A stretch of DNA of 64,000 nucleotides from Gracilibacillus massiliensis (GCF_001458115.1 NZ_CZRP01000013.1:1504779-1568778), one strand, 5' to 3'; counted from the first letter of the stretch, positions 18,647-27,564 are shown. Numbers and translations: made by a program. Notes: generated from the sequence alone by a model not told the origin.

Positions 18647-19076
18647 GGTTGTCCCCTCCATTATTAATGGTAATTTCTTTTTGATATTCACTTATTTAAA
18701 TTATAACATTTAATTCGTGAATATTTTCACTAAAAAAGTTATCTACTATCCATTTCCATCTATTATAGCACTTTTATTTCCTCTATTACTACTCAATTTA
18801 TCCTTCAATCATAGCAAAATTCGTGATAATGTCAAGGGCATTAATCGTGTTTAGTTGTTTTTAATGATCTTTATTATTAATATCGATGCTTTTTTTGATC
18901 AAATTACGAACATTCACTAAAATTTCTAGTCTATATTTCGTCTATATATATTCCTTGCTTGCTTTTAGAAAAAATATCACATCCAAAAGTGTAAATTTTC
19001 CGTTAGCTATATAAATATTTGTTCTTGCTCTTTTTCTCTTTTATAATAGATAAAACTTACAGCAAAGGAGAAGGCC
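18647..19076. other. Divergent intergenic region, serA / sigma factor
   Basis: About 430 AT-rich bases without a gene. I see no T-box or other known leader upstream of serA. A minus-strand TATAAT lies near 18700 but lacks a clear -35. A plus-strand promoter for the sigma gene lies at 19019-19047. Confidence 0.5.
19019..19047 (+). promoter_or_regulatory. Probable sigma-A promoter of the ECF sigma operon
   Basis: TTGTTC (19019-19024) and TATAAT (19042-19047) are 17 bases apart, 30 bases before the sigma gene start. Confidence 0.5.
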
Positions 19077-19640
19077 ATGAATGAACAAGACGTAAAATTA
19101 TACGAAAACATTCAGCATGGGGATCAAACTGCACTAGAATCCTTATATGATAAGTACGAAAAGTTATTATTTTCTTTTATTTTTAAAATAACCAATAATC
19201 GTGAAATAACCGAAGAGGTTATCCAAGAAGTCTTTCTAAAGGTTTGGACAAAAAAAGGGATGTACGACTCTTCTAAAGGGAAATTCTCTTCTTGGCTCCT
19301 GACAATCTCACGCTATGCTGCTATCGATATAATGAGAAAAAAGAAAACAAGCCATTACTCTATAGAAGAAAGAGATGCATTACAAAATGAGGCGCCTTCC
19401 TTGGAAGAAGAATTAGAATGGAAAGAAGAAAGTCAAAATATAAAGAAGGCGATGCAACAATTAAATGAGGATCAGCAGAAAGTGATTACCTTATTTTATT
19501 TCAAGGCGTTGTCTCAACAAAAAATTGCAGAACAGTTAAATATACCATTAGGAACTGTGAAAGGTCGAGTCAGGCTAGCACTCCAACATATGAAAAAGCA
19601 TATCATAGCCTTGGATCAAAGGGGGGATATAAATGAATAA
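19077..19640 (+). CDS. ECF-type RNA polymerase sigma factor
   Basis: This is a 187-residue extracytoplasmic-function sigma factor. Region 2 (FSFIFKITNNREITEEVIQEVFLKVW) binds core polymerase and the -10. Region 4 (DQQKVITLFYFKALSQQKIAEQLNIPLGTVKGRVRLA) binds the -35. AAAGGAGAAGG precedes the ATG. The next gene overlaps by eight bases and encodes a matching RskA-type anti-sigma factor. The sigma factor is therefore probably held at the membrane until released. Likely targets include itself and the surface-protein/sortase genes downstream; this is inferred from position. Confidence 0.9.
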   Translation: MNEQDVKLYENIQHGDQTALESLYDKYEKLLFSFIFKITNNREITEEVIQEVFLKVWTKKGMYDSSKGKFSSWLLTISRYAAIDIMRKKKTSHYSIEERDALQNEAPSLEEELEWKEESQNIKKAMQQLNEDQQKVITLFYFKALSQQKIAEQLNIPLGTVKGRVRLALQHMKKHIIALDQRGDINE

Positions 19641-20418
19641 GCAATGTGAACAATTAATTGATTATTTTAATCATCAATTAGATATAGATGAACAACAGAG
19701 ATTTGAAGAACATTTAGAATCATGTGAGACCTGTCAACAGGAATTACTTGAATTACAATCATTAACAGAAGACTTACCATTTATATCTGAACCTATTACA
19801 CCCAATCAAGGTATGAAAAATAGAGTTTTAAATAACGTGGTAACTCAACCACAAGAAGAAGCGGAAAAAAATACGAAAGAGGAAACAGATGCAAAAACTG
19901 TCTTAGAAAAGCCACTAGCAGAAGAAACAAACAAGTCGAAATTCAAGAGAAAATATTCCTCTTTTATCCAAAATGGTCTGGCTGCTGCTTTGGTACTCTC
20001 TTTAATAGGGAATATCTATCTTCTCAATCAGCCTAATGGAACTTCTACAGAACAAGAGGAAGCGATTGATCAAATCTTAAATGTTGTTTCCTTACAAGAT
20101 ACAGAGATCATGGATGCATCAGGTCAAGCCTCCTTCATTCAAAATGGAGAGGAGAAACTATTAGTAGTTCACGCAGAAAACTTGAGTGACATCGATAAGG
20201 AAGAAGCTTATCAGGTATGGTTGTTAGAAGGCGAAACACCTCATCGAGCAGGTACCTTTGTACCAAATGATAACGGAAATGGTGCTGTAGCATTCTCACT
20301 AACAGATTTAGAGGAAGCTGACGTCAATTGGGATACAATTGCGATCACACTTGAACCTAACCCCAATAATCAAACACCTGAAGGCGATATTATATTAGCC
20401 GCTGGTATAGAAGGATAA
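19633..20418 (+). CDS. RskA-type membrane anti-sigma factor
   Basis: This 261-residue protein has an N-terminal zinc-binding anti-sigma domain (HLESCETCQQELLEL, residues 27-41, with H-x3-C-x2-C), one membrane helix near residues 113-133 (NGLAAALVLSLIGNIYLLN), and an extracellular RskA domain (EAYQVWLLEGETPHRAGTF). Such proteins bind and inactivate their partner ECF sigma factor. The overlap with the sigma gene implies coupled translation. The signal sensed is unknown. Confidence 0.88.
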   Translation: MNKQCEQLIDYFNHQLDIDEQQRFEEHLESCETCQQELLELQSLTEDLPFISEPITPNQGMKNRVLNNVVTQPQEEAEKNTKEETDAKTVLEKPLAEETNKSKFKRKYSSFIQNGLAAALVLSLIGNIYLLNQPNGTSTEQEEAIDQILNVVSLQDTEIMDASGQASFIQNGEEKLLVVHAENLSDIDKEEAYQVWLLEGETPHRAGTFVPNDNGNGAVAFSLTDLEEADVNWDTIAITLEPNPNNQTPEGDIILAAGIEG

Positions 20419-20420
20419 GA

Positions 20421-20456
20421 AACAGAGGTTACCATACGTGGTAGCCTCTGTTTTTA
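20421..20456 (+). terminator. Terminator of the sigma/anti-sigma operon
   Basis: AACAGAGGTTACCA pairs with TGGTAGCCTCTGTT (one mismatch) and is followed by TTTTTATT, directly after the anti-sigma stop. Confidence 0.85.
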
Positions 20457-20589
20457 TTACAACGCAAAACGTCTTCGATATCCCACTGATTAAAAACCTC
20501 ACTTTTTTTAAGAAAAACCGGGAAGCCCCCCGGTCCTTTTAGTAGTAATTTTGAAATGGATAATAGATTTAACACCCGCTACGGCTTGC

Positions 20590-20700
20590 CCACTTCGCTA
20601 TCCAAGGGGCGTGTCTTCAGCTAACTTTGTAAAGAAGATCACGCTGATCCCTTAGGAGTCGAAGTGGCCGCCTGCGCTACATAATGCGCTACAATGGGTG
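20590..20700 (-). repeat. Degenerate hairpin repeat (GGATCTTC family), copy E7
   Basis: CTTCAGCTAACTTTGTAAAG and the following AAGATCA match one side of the hairpin family, but the pairing arm (AAAGTGGATCTTCAG) is lost or changed. It lies inside a 768-base gap without a gene. Confidence 0.5.
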
Positions 20701-20769
20701 TAAGTAGTGATATGGCGACTTTTATTTATAAACCTCGACAAGTTAGCTGTCACAAACGTTGTAGAACCA

Positions 20770-20975
20770 CTTTATAGCGTAGGCCGTCCGCTTCCACTCC
20801 TGTGGCATCCGTTTTCCCTGAAGATCCACTTTTTTGAGCGGTTTGTGCTCGAAAAAGTTAGCTGAAGGGAAAACGCCACTGCATAGAAAACACTACGAAA
20901 GCTTGCTTGAGTAGATGTTGCACTTGTGCCCGTGGTAAAAGGGAAGTGGACAGCCGGAGCGATTTCCTTGCACAC
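20770..20975 (+). repeat. Large hairpin repeat, copy E1
   Basis: Outer arms GTCCGCTTCC and GGGAAGTGGAC pair. Inside them CCCTGAAG/ATCCA/CTTTTTTGAGC faces GCTCGAAAAAG/TTAG/CTGAAGGG across a seven-base loop. The ATCCA/TTAG internal loop is shared with all other copies. The 3' 87 bases (about 20887-20975) recur inverted and almost identical at 52140-52228. The open frame seen across this copy on the minus strand is taken as non-coding. Confidence 0.8.
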
Positions 20976-21186
20976 GATAACTCTCATAATAAATAACATA
21001 ACTAATCAACTATATCTTACTTTGTTTCATATTTAAAACGGGAATTGGATACCAAAATGCTGTAATACCAACGGTTATATACTTCTACTTACCAAAAAAA
21101 TTAGAAAATTTTATTTTTTTGTGATCCAAATGATTTTTTCTTCCGTATGCTTGGTGAAATAAAAATTTAAAGGAGTGTGTTATAAC

Positions 21187-22524
21187 ATGTTTTGGAAAAA
21201 ATCACTAACGCTAACGTCTGTTGTTTTACTTATTTGGATTGGATTGGTTGGAGCTGTTCATGCTGAGGACCATCCGTCGCCGACAGTAGATACACCAGCC
21301 AGTGAATTACGTTCAGACTTAGATCATTTATTAAGTGAACACGTTTACCTAGCGATTGAAGCAATGAGAAAAGGTGCTGAGGGTGCTGAAGACTTTGACG
21401 CTTCCACCAATGCATTAAATGAAAACACGGATGATTTATCAAATGCGATTGCTTCTGTCTATGGAGATGAAGCTGGGCAGCAATTTAACGAGATGTGGTC
21501 CAACCATATCGGCTTCTTTGTCGACTATGTCGTAGCTACTGGTGAAGAAGATGAAGCTGGTAAAGAAGAAGCACTAGATAACCTTTCTCAATACCAAGAA
21601 GAATTTTCTAACTTCTTAGAAAGTGCTACTGGAGAAAGATTAGAAGCGGATGCCCTTGCAGAAGGACTTCAAATGCACGTGGATCAATTAGTAGGTGCTT
21701 TTGAAGCCTATGTGATGGAAGATTACGAAAAAGCTTACGAATATGAAAGAGAAGCAATGCATCATATGTATATGGTAAGTAAAGGCCTATCTGATGCCAT
21801 TACAGATCAATTCCCTGAAAAATTCGATGAAACAAAAGCTGTAACACCTGCAAATGACTTACGAAGTGAACTCAATTACTTGTTATCAGAACATGCTGGA
21901 CTAGCAGTAATTGCAATGCAAAATGGTATTGACGGTGCTCCCGATTTTGATGCATCCGCGAATGCGTTAAATTCCAATACCGAAGATTTAGCTGACGCGA
22001 TTGCCTCTGTCTATGGAGACGAAGCTGGACAACAGTTCAAAGAAATGTGGGCAGCACACATCGGCAACTTTGTAGACTATGTAGAAGCTACCGGTGCAGA
22101 AGATGAAGAGGCACAACAAGCTGCATTAGACGCTTTAGCTGATTACCGACAGGAATTTTCACAGTTTATCGATACGGCTACTGAAGGTCGTGTTGCGGCA
22201 GATGGTTTAGCAGAAGGACTTCAAATGCATGTTGAGCAATTAATCGGCGCTTTTGATAACTATGTAGAAGGTAACTATCAGGAAGCTTACGATCATGTTC
22301 GTGAAGCTTATGCTCATATGTTTATACCAGCAAAAGGATTATCAGGAGCTTTTGTCGATCAATTCCCTGAAAACTTTAAAGATAACATGCCTTCTGAAAT
22401 GCCTAAAACTGGACTTGCACCGACTGAAACCAACAATTTCACAGCATTATGGACAATCGCTGGATTACTAGTTTTAGTTGCAGGTGGAGGATATTACTAC
22501 AATAGAAGAAATGCAGAAAAATAG
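21187..22524 (+). CDS. LPxTG-type surface protein with two tandem helical domains
   Basis: This is a 445-residue secreted, acidic protein. It has a signal peptide (about residues 1-25, VGAVHA/ED), two tandem copies of a domain of about 180 residues, an MPKTG sorting signal, a membrane helix and the tail NRRNAEK. Both copies contain LLSEH, ASVYGDEAGQQF, EMW..HIG.FVDY and AEGLQMHV; the repeated histidines and tryptophans suggest a helical bundle that might bind metal or haem. I do not recognise a function. The start at 21187 was chosen over an upstream GTG that overlaps AAAGGAG. A sortase gene follows 64 bases later. Confidence 0.85.
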   Translation: MFWKKSLTLTSVVLLIWIGLVGAVHAEDHPSPTVDTPASELRSDLDHLLSEHVYLAIEAMRKGAEGAEDFDASTNALNENTDDLSNAIASVYGDEAGQQFNEMWSNHIGFFVDYVVATGEEDEAGKEEALDNLSQYQEEFSNFLESATGERLEADALAEGLQMHVDQLVGAFEAYVMEDYEKAYEYEREAMHHMYMVSKGLSDAITDQFPEKFDETKAVTPANDLRSELNYLLSEHAGLAVIAMQNGIDGAPDFDASANALNSNTEDLADAIASVYGDEAGQQFKEMWAAHIGNFVDYVEATGAEDEEAQQAALDALADYRQEFSQFIDTATEGRVAADGLAEGLQMHVEQLIGAFDNYVEGNYQEAYDHVREAYAHMFIPAKGLSGAFVDQFPENFKDNMPSEMPKTGLAPTETNNFTALWTIAGLLVLVAGGGYYYNRRNAEK

Positions 22525-22532
22525 TAAGAAAA

Positions 22533-22562
22533 ATCCGGTTAAGTTAGACGACTTAACCGGAT
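22533..22562 (+). other. Perfect hairpin between the surface protein and sortase genes
   Basis: ATCCGGTTAAG and CTTAACCGGAT pair perfectly around an eight-base loop. No T run follows, so it may be a weak terminator or an RNA-stabilising stem that lets only part of the transcripts reach the sortase gene. Confidence 0.6.
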
Positions 22563-22588
22563 ATTCTTATAAAAAGTTGGTGAACCTT

Positions 22589-23245
22589 ATGGAAAAAATC
22601 ATCTATTTTCTCTTGATCACAGCAATATTAGTAGGATGTTCCACTACAGAATCAGATAAAACAGCTAGTGCGAACCCCTCAAATACCAAACAAGTAGAAA
22701 ATGCCAACGAAATGGAAACTCCTACTCCATCAAAAGATAGCAATCAAACTGCTAATCTAGATCCGAAACCGATCATAAAAGATAAAAGAACAGGTATGAA
22801 ACCAACACGAATTATTATTCCCGCTATTGAAGTTGATGCCTCTATTGAATATGTAGGATTACTGGAAAATGGCAAAATGGGTGTACCCGATGGTCCAGAT
22901 AATGTTGCATGGTATAAAGATGGAACCCTCCCAGGAAGCCCTGGTAATGCAGTCATTGCGGGCCATGTCGATGATACAGTTAATCCTGCCGTTTTCTATG
23001 ATCTAAATAAACTATCTGAAGGTGACGAAATTTATTTAGAAAATGATAAGGGCGCTAGAATAACTTTTGTCGTTCAAAGGAATGAAGTATATCCTAGAGA
23101 AGATGCTCCATTAGAAGAAGTGTTTGGTTTCACTTATCGTAGTATGCTGAATTTGATTACATGTGAAGGGCGGTTTGACGAAGAAATCCAAGGAAGAGTT
23201 GACAGACTCGTGGTATATGCCGAGTTAAAATCCAATAACACTTAA
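22589..23245 (+). CDS. Class F sortase with lipoprotein signal
   Basis: This is a 218-residue transpeptidase. The sortase core has IPAIEVDASIEYVGL, the active histidine in AGHVDD, the active cysteine in LITCEG and the arginine in RVDRLVVYA, a layout typical of class F. The N-terminus (ITAILVGC) is a lipobox, so the enzyme is probably tethered by lipid rather than by a membrane helix. The start at 22589 follows GGTGA by six bases. The only sorting-signal protein in the window is the gene just upstream, the obvious substrate. Confidence 0.88.
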   Translation: MEKIIYFLLITAILVGCSTTESDKTASANPSNTKQVENANEMETPTPSKDSNQTANLDPKPIIKDKRTGMKPTRIIIPAIEVDASIEYVGLLENGKMGVPDGPDNVAWYKDGTLPGSPGNAVIAGHVDDTVNPAVFYDLNKLSEGDEIYLENDKGARITFVVQRNEVYPREDAPLEEVFGFTYRSMLNLITCEGRFDEEIQGRVDRLVVYAELKSNNT

Positions 23246-23278
23246 AAAATGTTGCTGTTTAGATAGCAGCATTTTTTA
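23244..23278 (+). terminator. Sortase gene terminator
   Basis: A stem of about 12 bp with AAAAAATG on the left and CATTTTTT on the right directly follows the sortase stop. Confidence 0.75.
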
Positions 23279-23419
23279 TATTTATCATTTACATAAGGTA
23301 AAAGCACAATTTGACGAGCACGTTTAATTGCTCTTGTCTCTAACCATATATAAGCCTTTAAACTTACAAATTATGCATATCTTTAGCTCCATTCATTTGC
23401 AATTATTTCTAAATTAAAA

Positions 23420-23473
23420 TTGACAGTTTTGTATATTTTTGGTATATTAACACTGTTAAGTTAACACCGTTAA
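23420..23473 (+). promoter_or_regulatory. Promoter with tandem operators for the TetR/DUF2306 operon
   Basis: TTGACA (23420-23425) and TATATT (23443-23448) are 17 bases apart. Two near-palindromes, TTAACACTGTTAA (23447-23459) and TTAACACCGTTAA (23461-23473), overlap the -10 and the expected start. They are the likely sites for autorepression by the TetR protein encoded next. Confidence 0.7.
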
Positions 23474-23491
23474 TATAAAAGGAGGTTAATA

Positions 23492-24079
23492 ATGAAGAAG
23501 TCAAATGGTGAAGAAGCTAAACAAAAAATCATAGATGCTGCCCGCTCTTTATTTATCTCAGAAGGCTACCACCAAGTATCTATGCGAAAAATTGCAAACA
23601 CCGTTGGGTACTCTCCAACAAATATTTATAATTACTTTCAAAATAAAGATGAACTTGTTTTCCATCTACTACAAGATGGCTATCAATTATTTTATTCAGC
23701 TCTAAAGGCCCCTATTCAAGAGGATGAGGACACACCTATCAGATTAAAAAAACTCCTACATGCATATATTCAATTTAGCATAGACTCCCCTGAATATTAC
23801 GAATTAATTTTTGTTCAAAATCTTGAAAATCAGCATCATATATCTTTAATGGAAAGTGATCGTTTAAGAGGGTTTCAACTTTTAGTTGATCAAGTGGAAG
23901 ATTGTATAAAGGAAGGTTGGATAAATGAAAAGGACGCAGTAATCATAAGTCAATCGATTTGGGCTCATTTACATGGGATAGCATCTTTATTAATTTCATT
24001 CCAGACATTTCCTTGGAAACAAAAGCAAGATCTTATTTCTTTTCATATCAATACTTATCTGAATGGAATTATTAAATAA
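23492..24079 (+). CDS. TetR/AcrR-family regulator
   Basis: This is a 195-residue regulator. The N-terminal TetR domain is clear (AAR.LF.SEGYHQVSMRKIANTVGYSPTNIYNYFQNKDEL, broken here for length), and the C-terminal part resembles the WHG-type ligand domain. AAAGGAGG lies before the ATG. It is the first gene of a two-gene operon and probably represses it through the paired TTAAC-N3-GTTAA sites. Confidence 0.85.
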   Translation: MKKSNGEEAKQKIIDAARSLFISEGYHQVSMRKIANTVGYSPTNIYNYFQNKDELVFHLLQDGYQLFYSALKAPIQEDEDTPIRLKKLLHAYIQFSIDSPEYYELIFVQNLENQHHISLMESDRLRGFQLLVDQVEDCIKEGWINEKDAVIISQSIWAHLHGIASLLISFQTFPWKQKQDLISFHINTYLNGIIK

Positions 24080-24093
24080 AAGGTGGGAATAAA

Positions 24094-24747
24094 TTGAAAA
24101 ATGCAATTTGGATTATAGGTACGATTCTTGCTCTTTGCATTTCTGGGTATTCTTTAGTTCAGTATTTTGTATTAGGACCTAGTAAGTCTGGATTTGTTAT
24201 GTCAAAAATTCAAATGGGCGACGTATTAAACCAATTTTGGTACATTATGTTATACATTCATGCATTCTCAAGTTTACTTGCTTTAGCATTAGGACCTTTT
24301 CTTTTATCTAGGAAAATAAGAAATAAAAATAGAGAAAGACATAAACTTTTTGGAAAAGTGTATTTAACTTGTATATTATTTGGGGGAATGACTGGTTTTT
24401 ATTTATCCTTTGAAGCAACAGGTGGCCTAATATCTACTTTAGGATTTGGCTTCCTAGCATTTTTCTGGCTTTTAACTGGTGGTATGGCTTTTTATAAGAT
24501 CAAACAACGAAAAGTCCAGCAGCACCGTAAATGGATGATTCGGAATTACTTATTAACCTTTGCTGCGGTCACACTTAGGCTATGGCTTCCTTTATTCGTA
24601 TTAACCGCTGGGATCGAAAACTATGAAACAAGCTATACAATCATATCTTGGTTATGTTGGGTACCGAATCTTCTTGTAGCAGAGCTCTACGTACGGAAAA
24701 TGAGTACTACTTTAAAAAATGATCCACTTGATCAATCATATGCTTAA
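24094..24747 (+). CDS. DUF2306-type membrane protein
   Basis: This is a 217-residue integral membrane protein with about six hydrophobic helices and conserved-looking histidines (YIHAFSSLLAL, RERHKLFGKVYL, QQHRKWMIRNYLLT) that recall the DUF2306 family. The function is unknown. Translation starts at TTG (24094), ten bases after AGGTGGG. The gene is 14 bases after the TetR gene and is probably its target. Confidence 0.75.
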   Translation: MKNAIWIIGTILALCISGYSLVQYFVLGPSKSGFVMSKIQMGDVLNQFWYIMLYIHAFSSLLALALGPFLLSRKIRNKNRERHKLFGKVYLTCILFGGMTGFYLSFEATGGLISTLGFGFLAFFWLLTGGMAFYKIKQRKVQQHRKWMIRNYLLTFAAVTLRLWLPLFVLTAGIENYETSYTIISWLCWVPNLLVAELYVRKMSTTLKNDPLDQSYA

Positions 24748-24867
24748 ATATAATTGCATAGATATTTTTCAAAGCTCTCAAAGAAGAACCTTTTACTTGC
24801 ACCTGTTCCAATTTCCAATTCTACATTGATATTTAAATTTTTAAGAAAAACCGGGAAAAGCTCATTA

Positions 24868-25005
24868 TAGCGTAGGCCGTCCTCTTCCACTCCTACGGGA
24901 TGATTTTCGCCTAAGATCCACTTTAGAAAGCGATCTGTGCTTACTAAAGTTAGCTTAGTCGAAAATCCCGTGGAAAGGGAAGTGGACAGCCGTAGTGGTG
25001 GCTTC
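24868..25005 (+). repeat. Large hairpin repeat, copy E2
   Basis: Outer arms GTCCTCTTCC and GGGAAGTGGAC enclose CTAAG/ATCCA/CTTTAG...CTAAAG/TTAG/CTTAG. The stem bases differ from E1 but pairing is kept, and the ATCCA/TTAG internal loop is the same. It lies between the DUF2306 stop and the rpsR terminator; the rest of that 380-base gap shows nothing else clear. Confidence 0.8.
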
Positions 25006-25082
25006 ATATACGCTACAATTCAAAATGGCTACATTGAAAATACGTTGATATCGCGGATCATATACTTTCCTTGCTTATTATA

Positions 25083-25114
25083 AAAAAGGCACTATAGAGA
25101 GATCTCTATAGTGC
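25083..25114 (-). terminator. rpsF-ssb-rpsR operon terminator
   Basis: A hairpin with GCACTATAGAGA (25089-25100) and TCTATAGTGC (25105-25114) is followed on the minus strand by CTTTTTTAT, 14 bases past the rpsR stop. Confidence 0.85.
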
Positions 25115-25127
25115 TTCTTCTTCAATA

Positions 25128-25358
25128 TCAGTCATTAACGTAAGGTAATAAAGCCATTTGACGAGCACGTTTAATTGCTCTTGTCAATTTACGTTGATAT
25201 TTTGCAGAAGTTCCTGTTACACGACGAGGAAGAATCTTCCCACGTTCTGAAACGAATCTTCTTAATAGATCAACATCTTTGTAGTCGATGTGTGTAATAC
25301 CGTTCGCTGTAAAGAAACACACCTTACGACGCTTTGCGCGTCCACGACGAGCTGCCAT
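25128..25358 (-). CDS. rpsR: 30S ribosomal protein S18
   Basis: S18 is a 76-residue protein of the small subunit platform, where it pairs with S6. The family pattern is clear ([44 protein letters not shown]). The start at 25358 follows AAAGGAGG; an in-frame TTG two codons upstream is ignored. It is the last gene of rpsF-ssb-rpsR. Confidence 0.97.
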   Translation of the reverse strand: MAARRGRAKRRKVCFFTANGITHIDYKDVDLLRRFVSERGKILPRRVTGTSAKYQRKLTRAIKRARQMALLPYVND

Positions 25359-25378
25359 AATCAAAAACCTCCTTTAAA

Positions 25379-25915
25379 TTAAAATGGTAAATCATCATCA
25401 GAAATATCTACCGGCTCTCCACTATCTTGGAATGGATTGTCGCCACTATTATTTCCTTGATTATTTTGGTTATTGTTTTGATTGTTATTATTCTGATTAA
25501 ATTGATTCTGGTTTGCTTGACTCGGTTGGTTCTGATTCGGATTTTGATTATATCCTTGAGATCCCTGTGTATTAGGTTGTCCACCACCAGATCCACCTCT
25601 TGATTCTAAGAACTGGATTGAATCTGCTACTACTTCTGTCATGAAGACTCGCTGACCTTCCTGATTATCAAAGCTACGAGTTTGAATTCGACCGTCTACA
25701 CCGATTAAGCTTCCTTTACCCATGTAGTTTGCAAGATTTTCCGCTTGCCTTCTCCATGTTACACAGTTGATAAAGTCTGCTTCTCGCTCACCTTGTTGAT
25801 TAGAGAAAGGTCTGTTACAAGCTACTGTGAAATTAGCTACGGCTACGCCATTTGGTGTATAACGTAAATCAGGATCTTTCGTTAACCTGCCGACAAGCAC
25901 GACACGATTTAACAT
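25379..25915 (-). CDS. ssbA: Single-stranded DNA-binding protein
   Basis: This is a 178-residue SSB. The OB-fold covers about residues 1-105 ([38 protein letters not shown]), then a long linker rich in Asn and Gln, and the acidic tip DISDDDLPF that docks partner proteins. The start at 25915 lies after AAGGAGTGG; a GTG nine bases upstream overlaps that site. The linker DNA is low complexity. Confidence 0.97.
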   Translation of the reverse strand: MLNRVVLVGRLTKDPDLRYTPNGVAVANFTVACNRPFSNQQGEREADFINCVTWRRQAENLANYMGKGSLIGVDGRIQTRSFDNQEGQRVFMTEVVADSIQFLESRGGSGGGQPNTQGSQGYNQNPNQNQPSQANQNQFNQNNNNQNNNQNNQGNNSGDNPFQDSGEPVDISDDDLPF

Positions 25916-25930
25916 CAGAACCACTCCTTA

Positions 25931-26221
25931 TTATTGTTCGTCTTCGCGAATTGCCATGTAACGTAAAATGTCATCAGAGAATTTCGCTTGACGATTAAAT
26001 TCGTTAATTGCTGTTTCGTCACCTTTAAAGTTAATAATTACATAATATCCATCACGGTGATCGTTGATTTCATAAGCAAGACGTTTCTTACCTACTTCTT
26101 CAACTTTCTCAATTTCCGCTCCATTGTTCGTAAGGTAACCACTGAAACGCTCTATTAAAGCTGTTTGAGCTTCCTCCTCGATATTTGGGCGGATGATGTA
26201 CATGATTTCGTATTTATTCAT
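25931..26221 (-). CDS. rpsF: 30S ribosomal protein S6
   Basis: S6 is a 96-residue protein of the small subunit ([37 protein letters not shown]). The start at 26221 follows AAAAGGAGG by eight bases; a longer in-frame reading upstream covers the leader RNA. It heads the rpsF-ssb-rpsR operon and is probably regulated by the S6:S18 complex through the leader. Confidence 0.97.
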   Translation of the reverse strand: MNKYEIMYIIRPNIEEEAQTALIERFSGYLTNNGAEIEKVEEVGKKRLAYEINDHRDGYYVIINFKGDETAINEFNRQAKFSDDILRYMAIREDEQ

Positions 26222-26239
26222 CCGTTTACACCTCCTTTT

Positions 26240-26275
26240 GGTCTTGGCGGCTCTATTTTGGTAAATAGAGCAAGG
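26240..26275 (-). promoter_or_regulatory. Probable S6:S18-binding leader RNA
   Basis: On the minus strand CTCTATTT and AAAATAGAG form a hairpin immediately followed by CCGCC, about 25 bases before rpsF. The conserved S6:S18 leader of bacteria is a stem with a CCG bulge in this position. Match judged by eye only. Confidence 0.5.
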
Positions 26276-26368
26276 AGTAATAGTCTCATTACTCACAATA
26301 AGATATTATACCAATTTTTCTTAATCAATGCAAATATTAATTAAGTTAACTTGTCGAAAGTGATCCTG

Positions 26369-27469
26369 TTATACGTTGAAACGGAAGTGCATAACGTCTC
26401 CGTCTTTTACTAAATAATCCTTACCTTCTAATCGTACTTTCCCTTTTTCTTTGGCAGCTTGTTCGGACCCAGCTTCAACCAAGTCATCGTAAGATACCGT
26501 TTCTGCACGAATAAAGCCTTTTTCAAAGTCACTATGGATAATACCTGCTGCCTGTGGTGCTTTGATACCTTTTTTAAAGGTCCATGCTCGTACCTCTTGC
26601 ACACCTGCTGTAAAGTATGTTGCTAATCCCAACAATTGATAGGTAGCTTTAATCAATTGATCTAATCCTGATTCCGCTATACCTAACTCTTCTAAGAACT
26701 CTTCTTTCTCTTCACCATCTAATTCAGCAATTTCCGATTCTACTTTTGCGCTAACAACAATAACTTCTGCTTCGTCTTTCCTAGCAAAATCTTTCACTAG
26801 CTGTACATATTGATTGTTGTCCACTTCTAATAATTCATCTTCACCTACATTGGCTACATACATGACAGGTTTACTTGTTAGTAAATGGAGTCCCTTCACC
26901 AATTTTTGTTGTTCCTCATTAAACTCTACTGCACGAGCGGGGATCTCCTCTTCAAATCCGTCTCTTAATTTAGTAAGGACTTCTAATTCGGCCATTGCTT
27001 CTTTGTCTTTTTGTCTTGCCATTTTTTCGACACGTTGAATTCTTTTTGATACTGTTTCTAAATCAGCTAGGATCAACTCTAAATTAATGGTTTCGATATC
27101 TGAAATAGGATCTACTTTTCCAGACACATGGGTAATATTGTCATCTTGAAAACAACGAACAACATGACAAATCGCATCAACCTGACGAATATGTGAAAGG
27201 AACTGATTACCAAGTCCTTCCCCTTTACTCGCACCCTTGACGATCCCAGCAATATCTGTGAATTCAAATGCAGTTGGAATGGTCTTTTTCGGTTTTACTA
27301 GTTCTGTTAATTTTTGCAGTCTTTCATCTGGAACTTCTACAATCCCAACATTGGGATCAATCGTACAGAATGGATAATTTGCTGATTCTGCACCTGCTTG
27401 TGTTATTGCGTTAAATAACGTTGATTTACCCACGTTAGGTAAACCAACAATTCCTGCTGTTAATGCCAT
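26369..27469 (-). CDS. ychF: Redox-regulated ATPase YchF (Obg family)
   Basis: YchF is a 366-residue P-loop NTPase that prefers ATP and binds ribosomes. The G1 loop is [14 protein letters not shown] at residues 8-21, G3 is [20 protein letters not shown], and the C-terminal TGS domain ends in [11 protein letters not shown]. The start at 27469 follows AAGGAGTG; the in-frame extension upstream is rejected. The gene lies between DUF951 and rpsF, as usual in Bacillaceae. Confidence 0.95.
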   Translation of the reverse strand: MALTAGIVGLPNVGKSTLFNAITQAGAESANYPFCTIDPNVGIVEVPDERLQKLTELVKPKKTIPTAFEFTDIAGIVKGASKGEGLGNQFLSHIRQVDAICHVVRCFQDDNITHVSGKVDPISDIETINLELILADLETVSKRIQRVEKMARQKDKEAMAELEVLTKLRDGFEEEIPARAVEFNEEQQKLVKGLHLLTSKPVMYVANVGEDELLEVDNNQYVQLVKDFARKDEAEVIVVSAKVESEIAELDGEEKEEFLEELGIAESGLDQLIKATYQLLGLATYFTAGVQEVRAWTFKKGIKAPQAAGIIHSDFEKGFIRAETVSYDDLVEAGSEQAAKEKGKVRLEGKDYLVKDGDVMHFRFNV

Positions 27470-27564
27470 GTAACTTTCACTCCTTAAGGATTCCGTCCAT
27501 ATGAACGTATCAGTCATACCAATTATAGTGATACTTTCTCTAATTGACAAGTTATTAATAAACG

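Noticed and set aside
18647-19076. Possible T-box or riboswitch upstream of serA
   Set aside because: No AGGGTGG box, specifier stem or leader terminator is present.
20772-20999. Minus-strand frame of 75 codons
   Set aside because: It lies wholly in hairpin repeat E1, has no ribosome binding site, and is not kept in the other copies.
25440-25600. Tandem-repeat-like DNA
   Set aside because: This is the Asn/Gln-rich linker of ssbA, ordinary low-complexity coding sequence.
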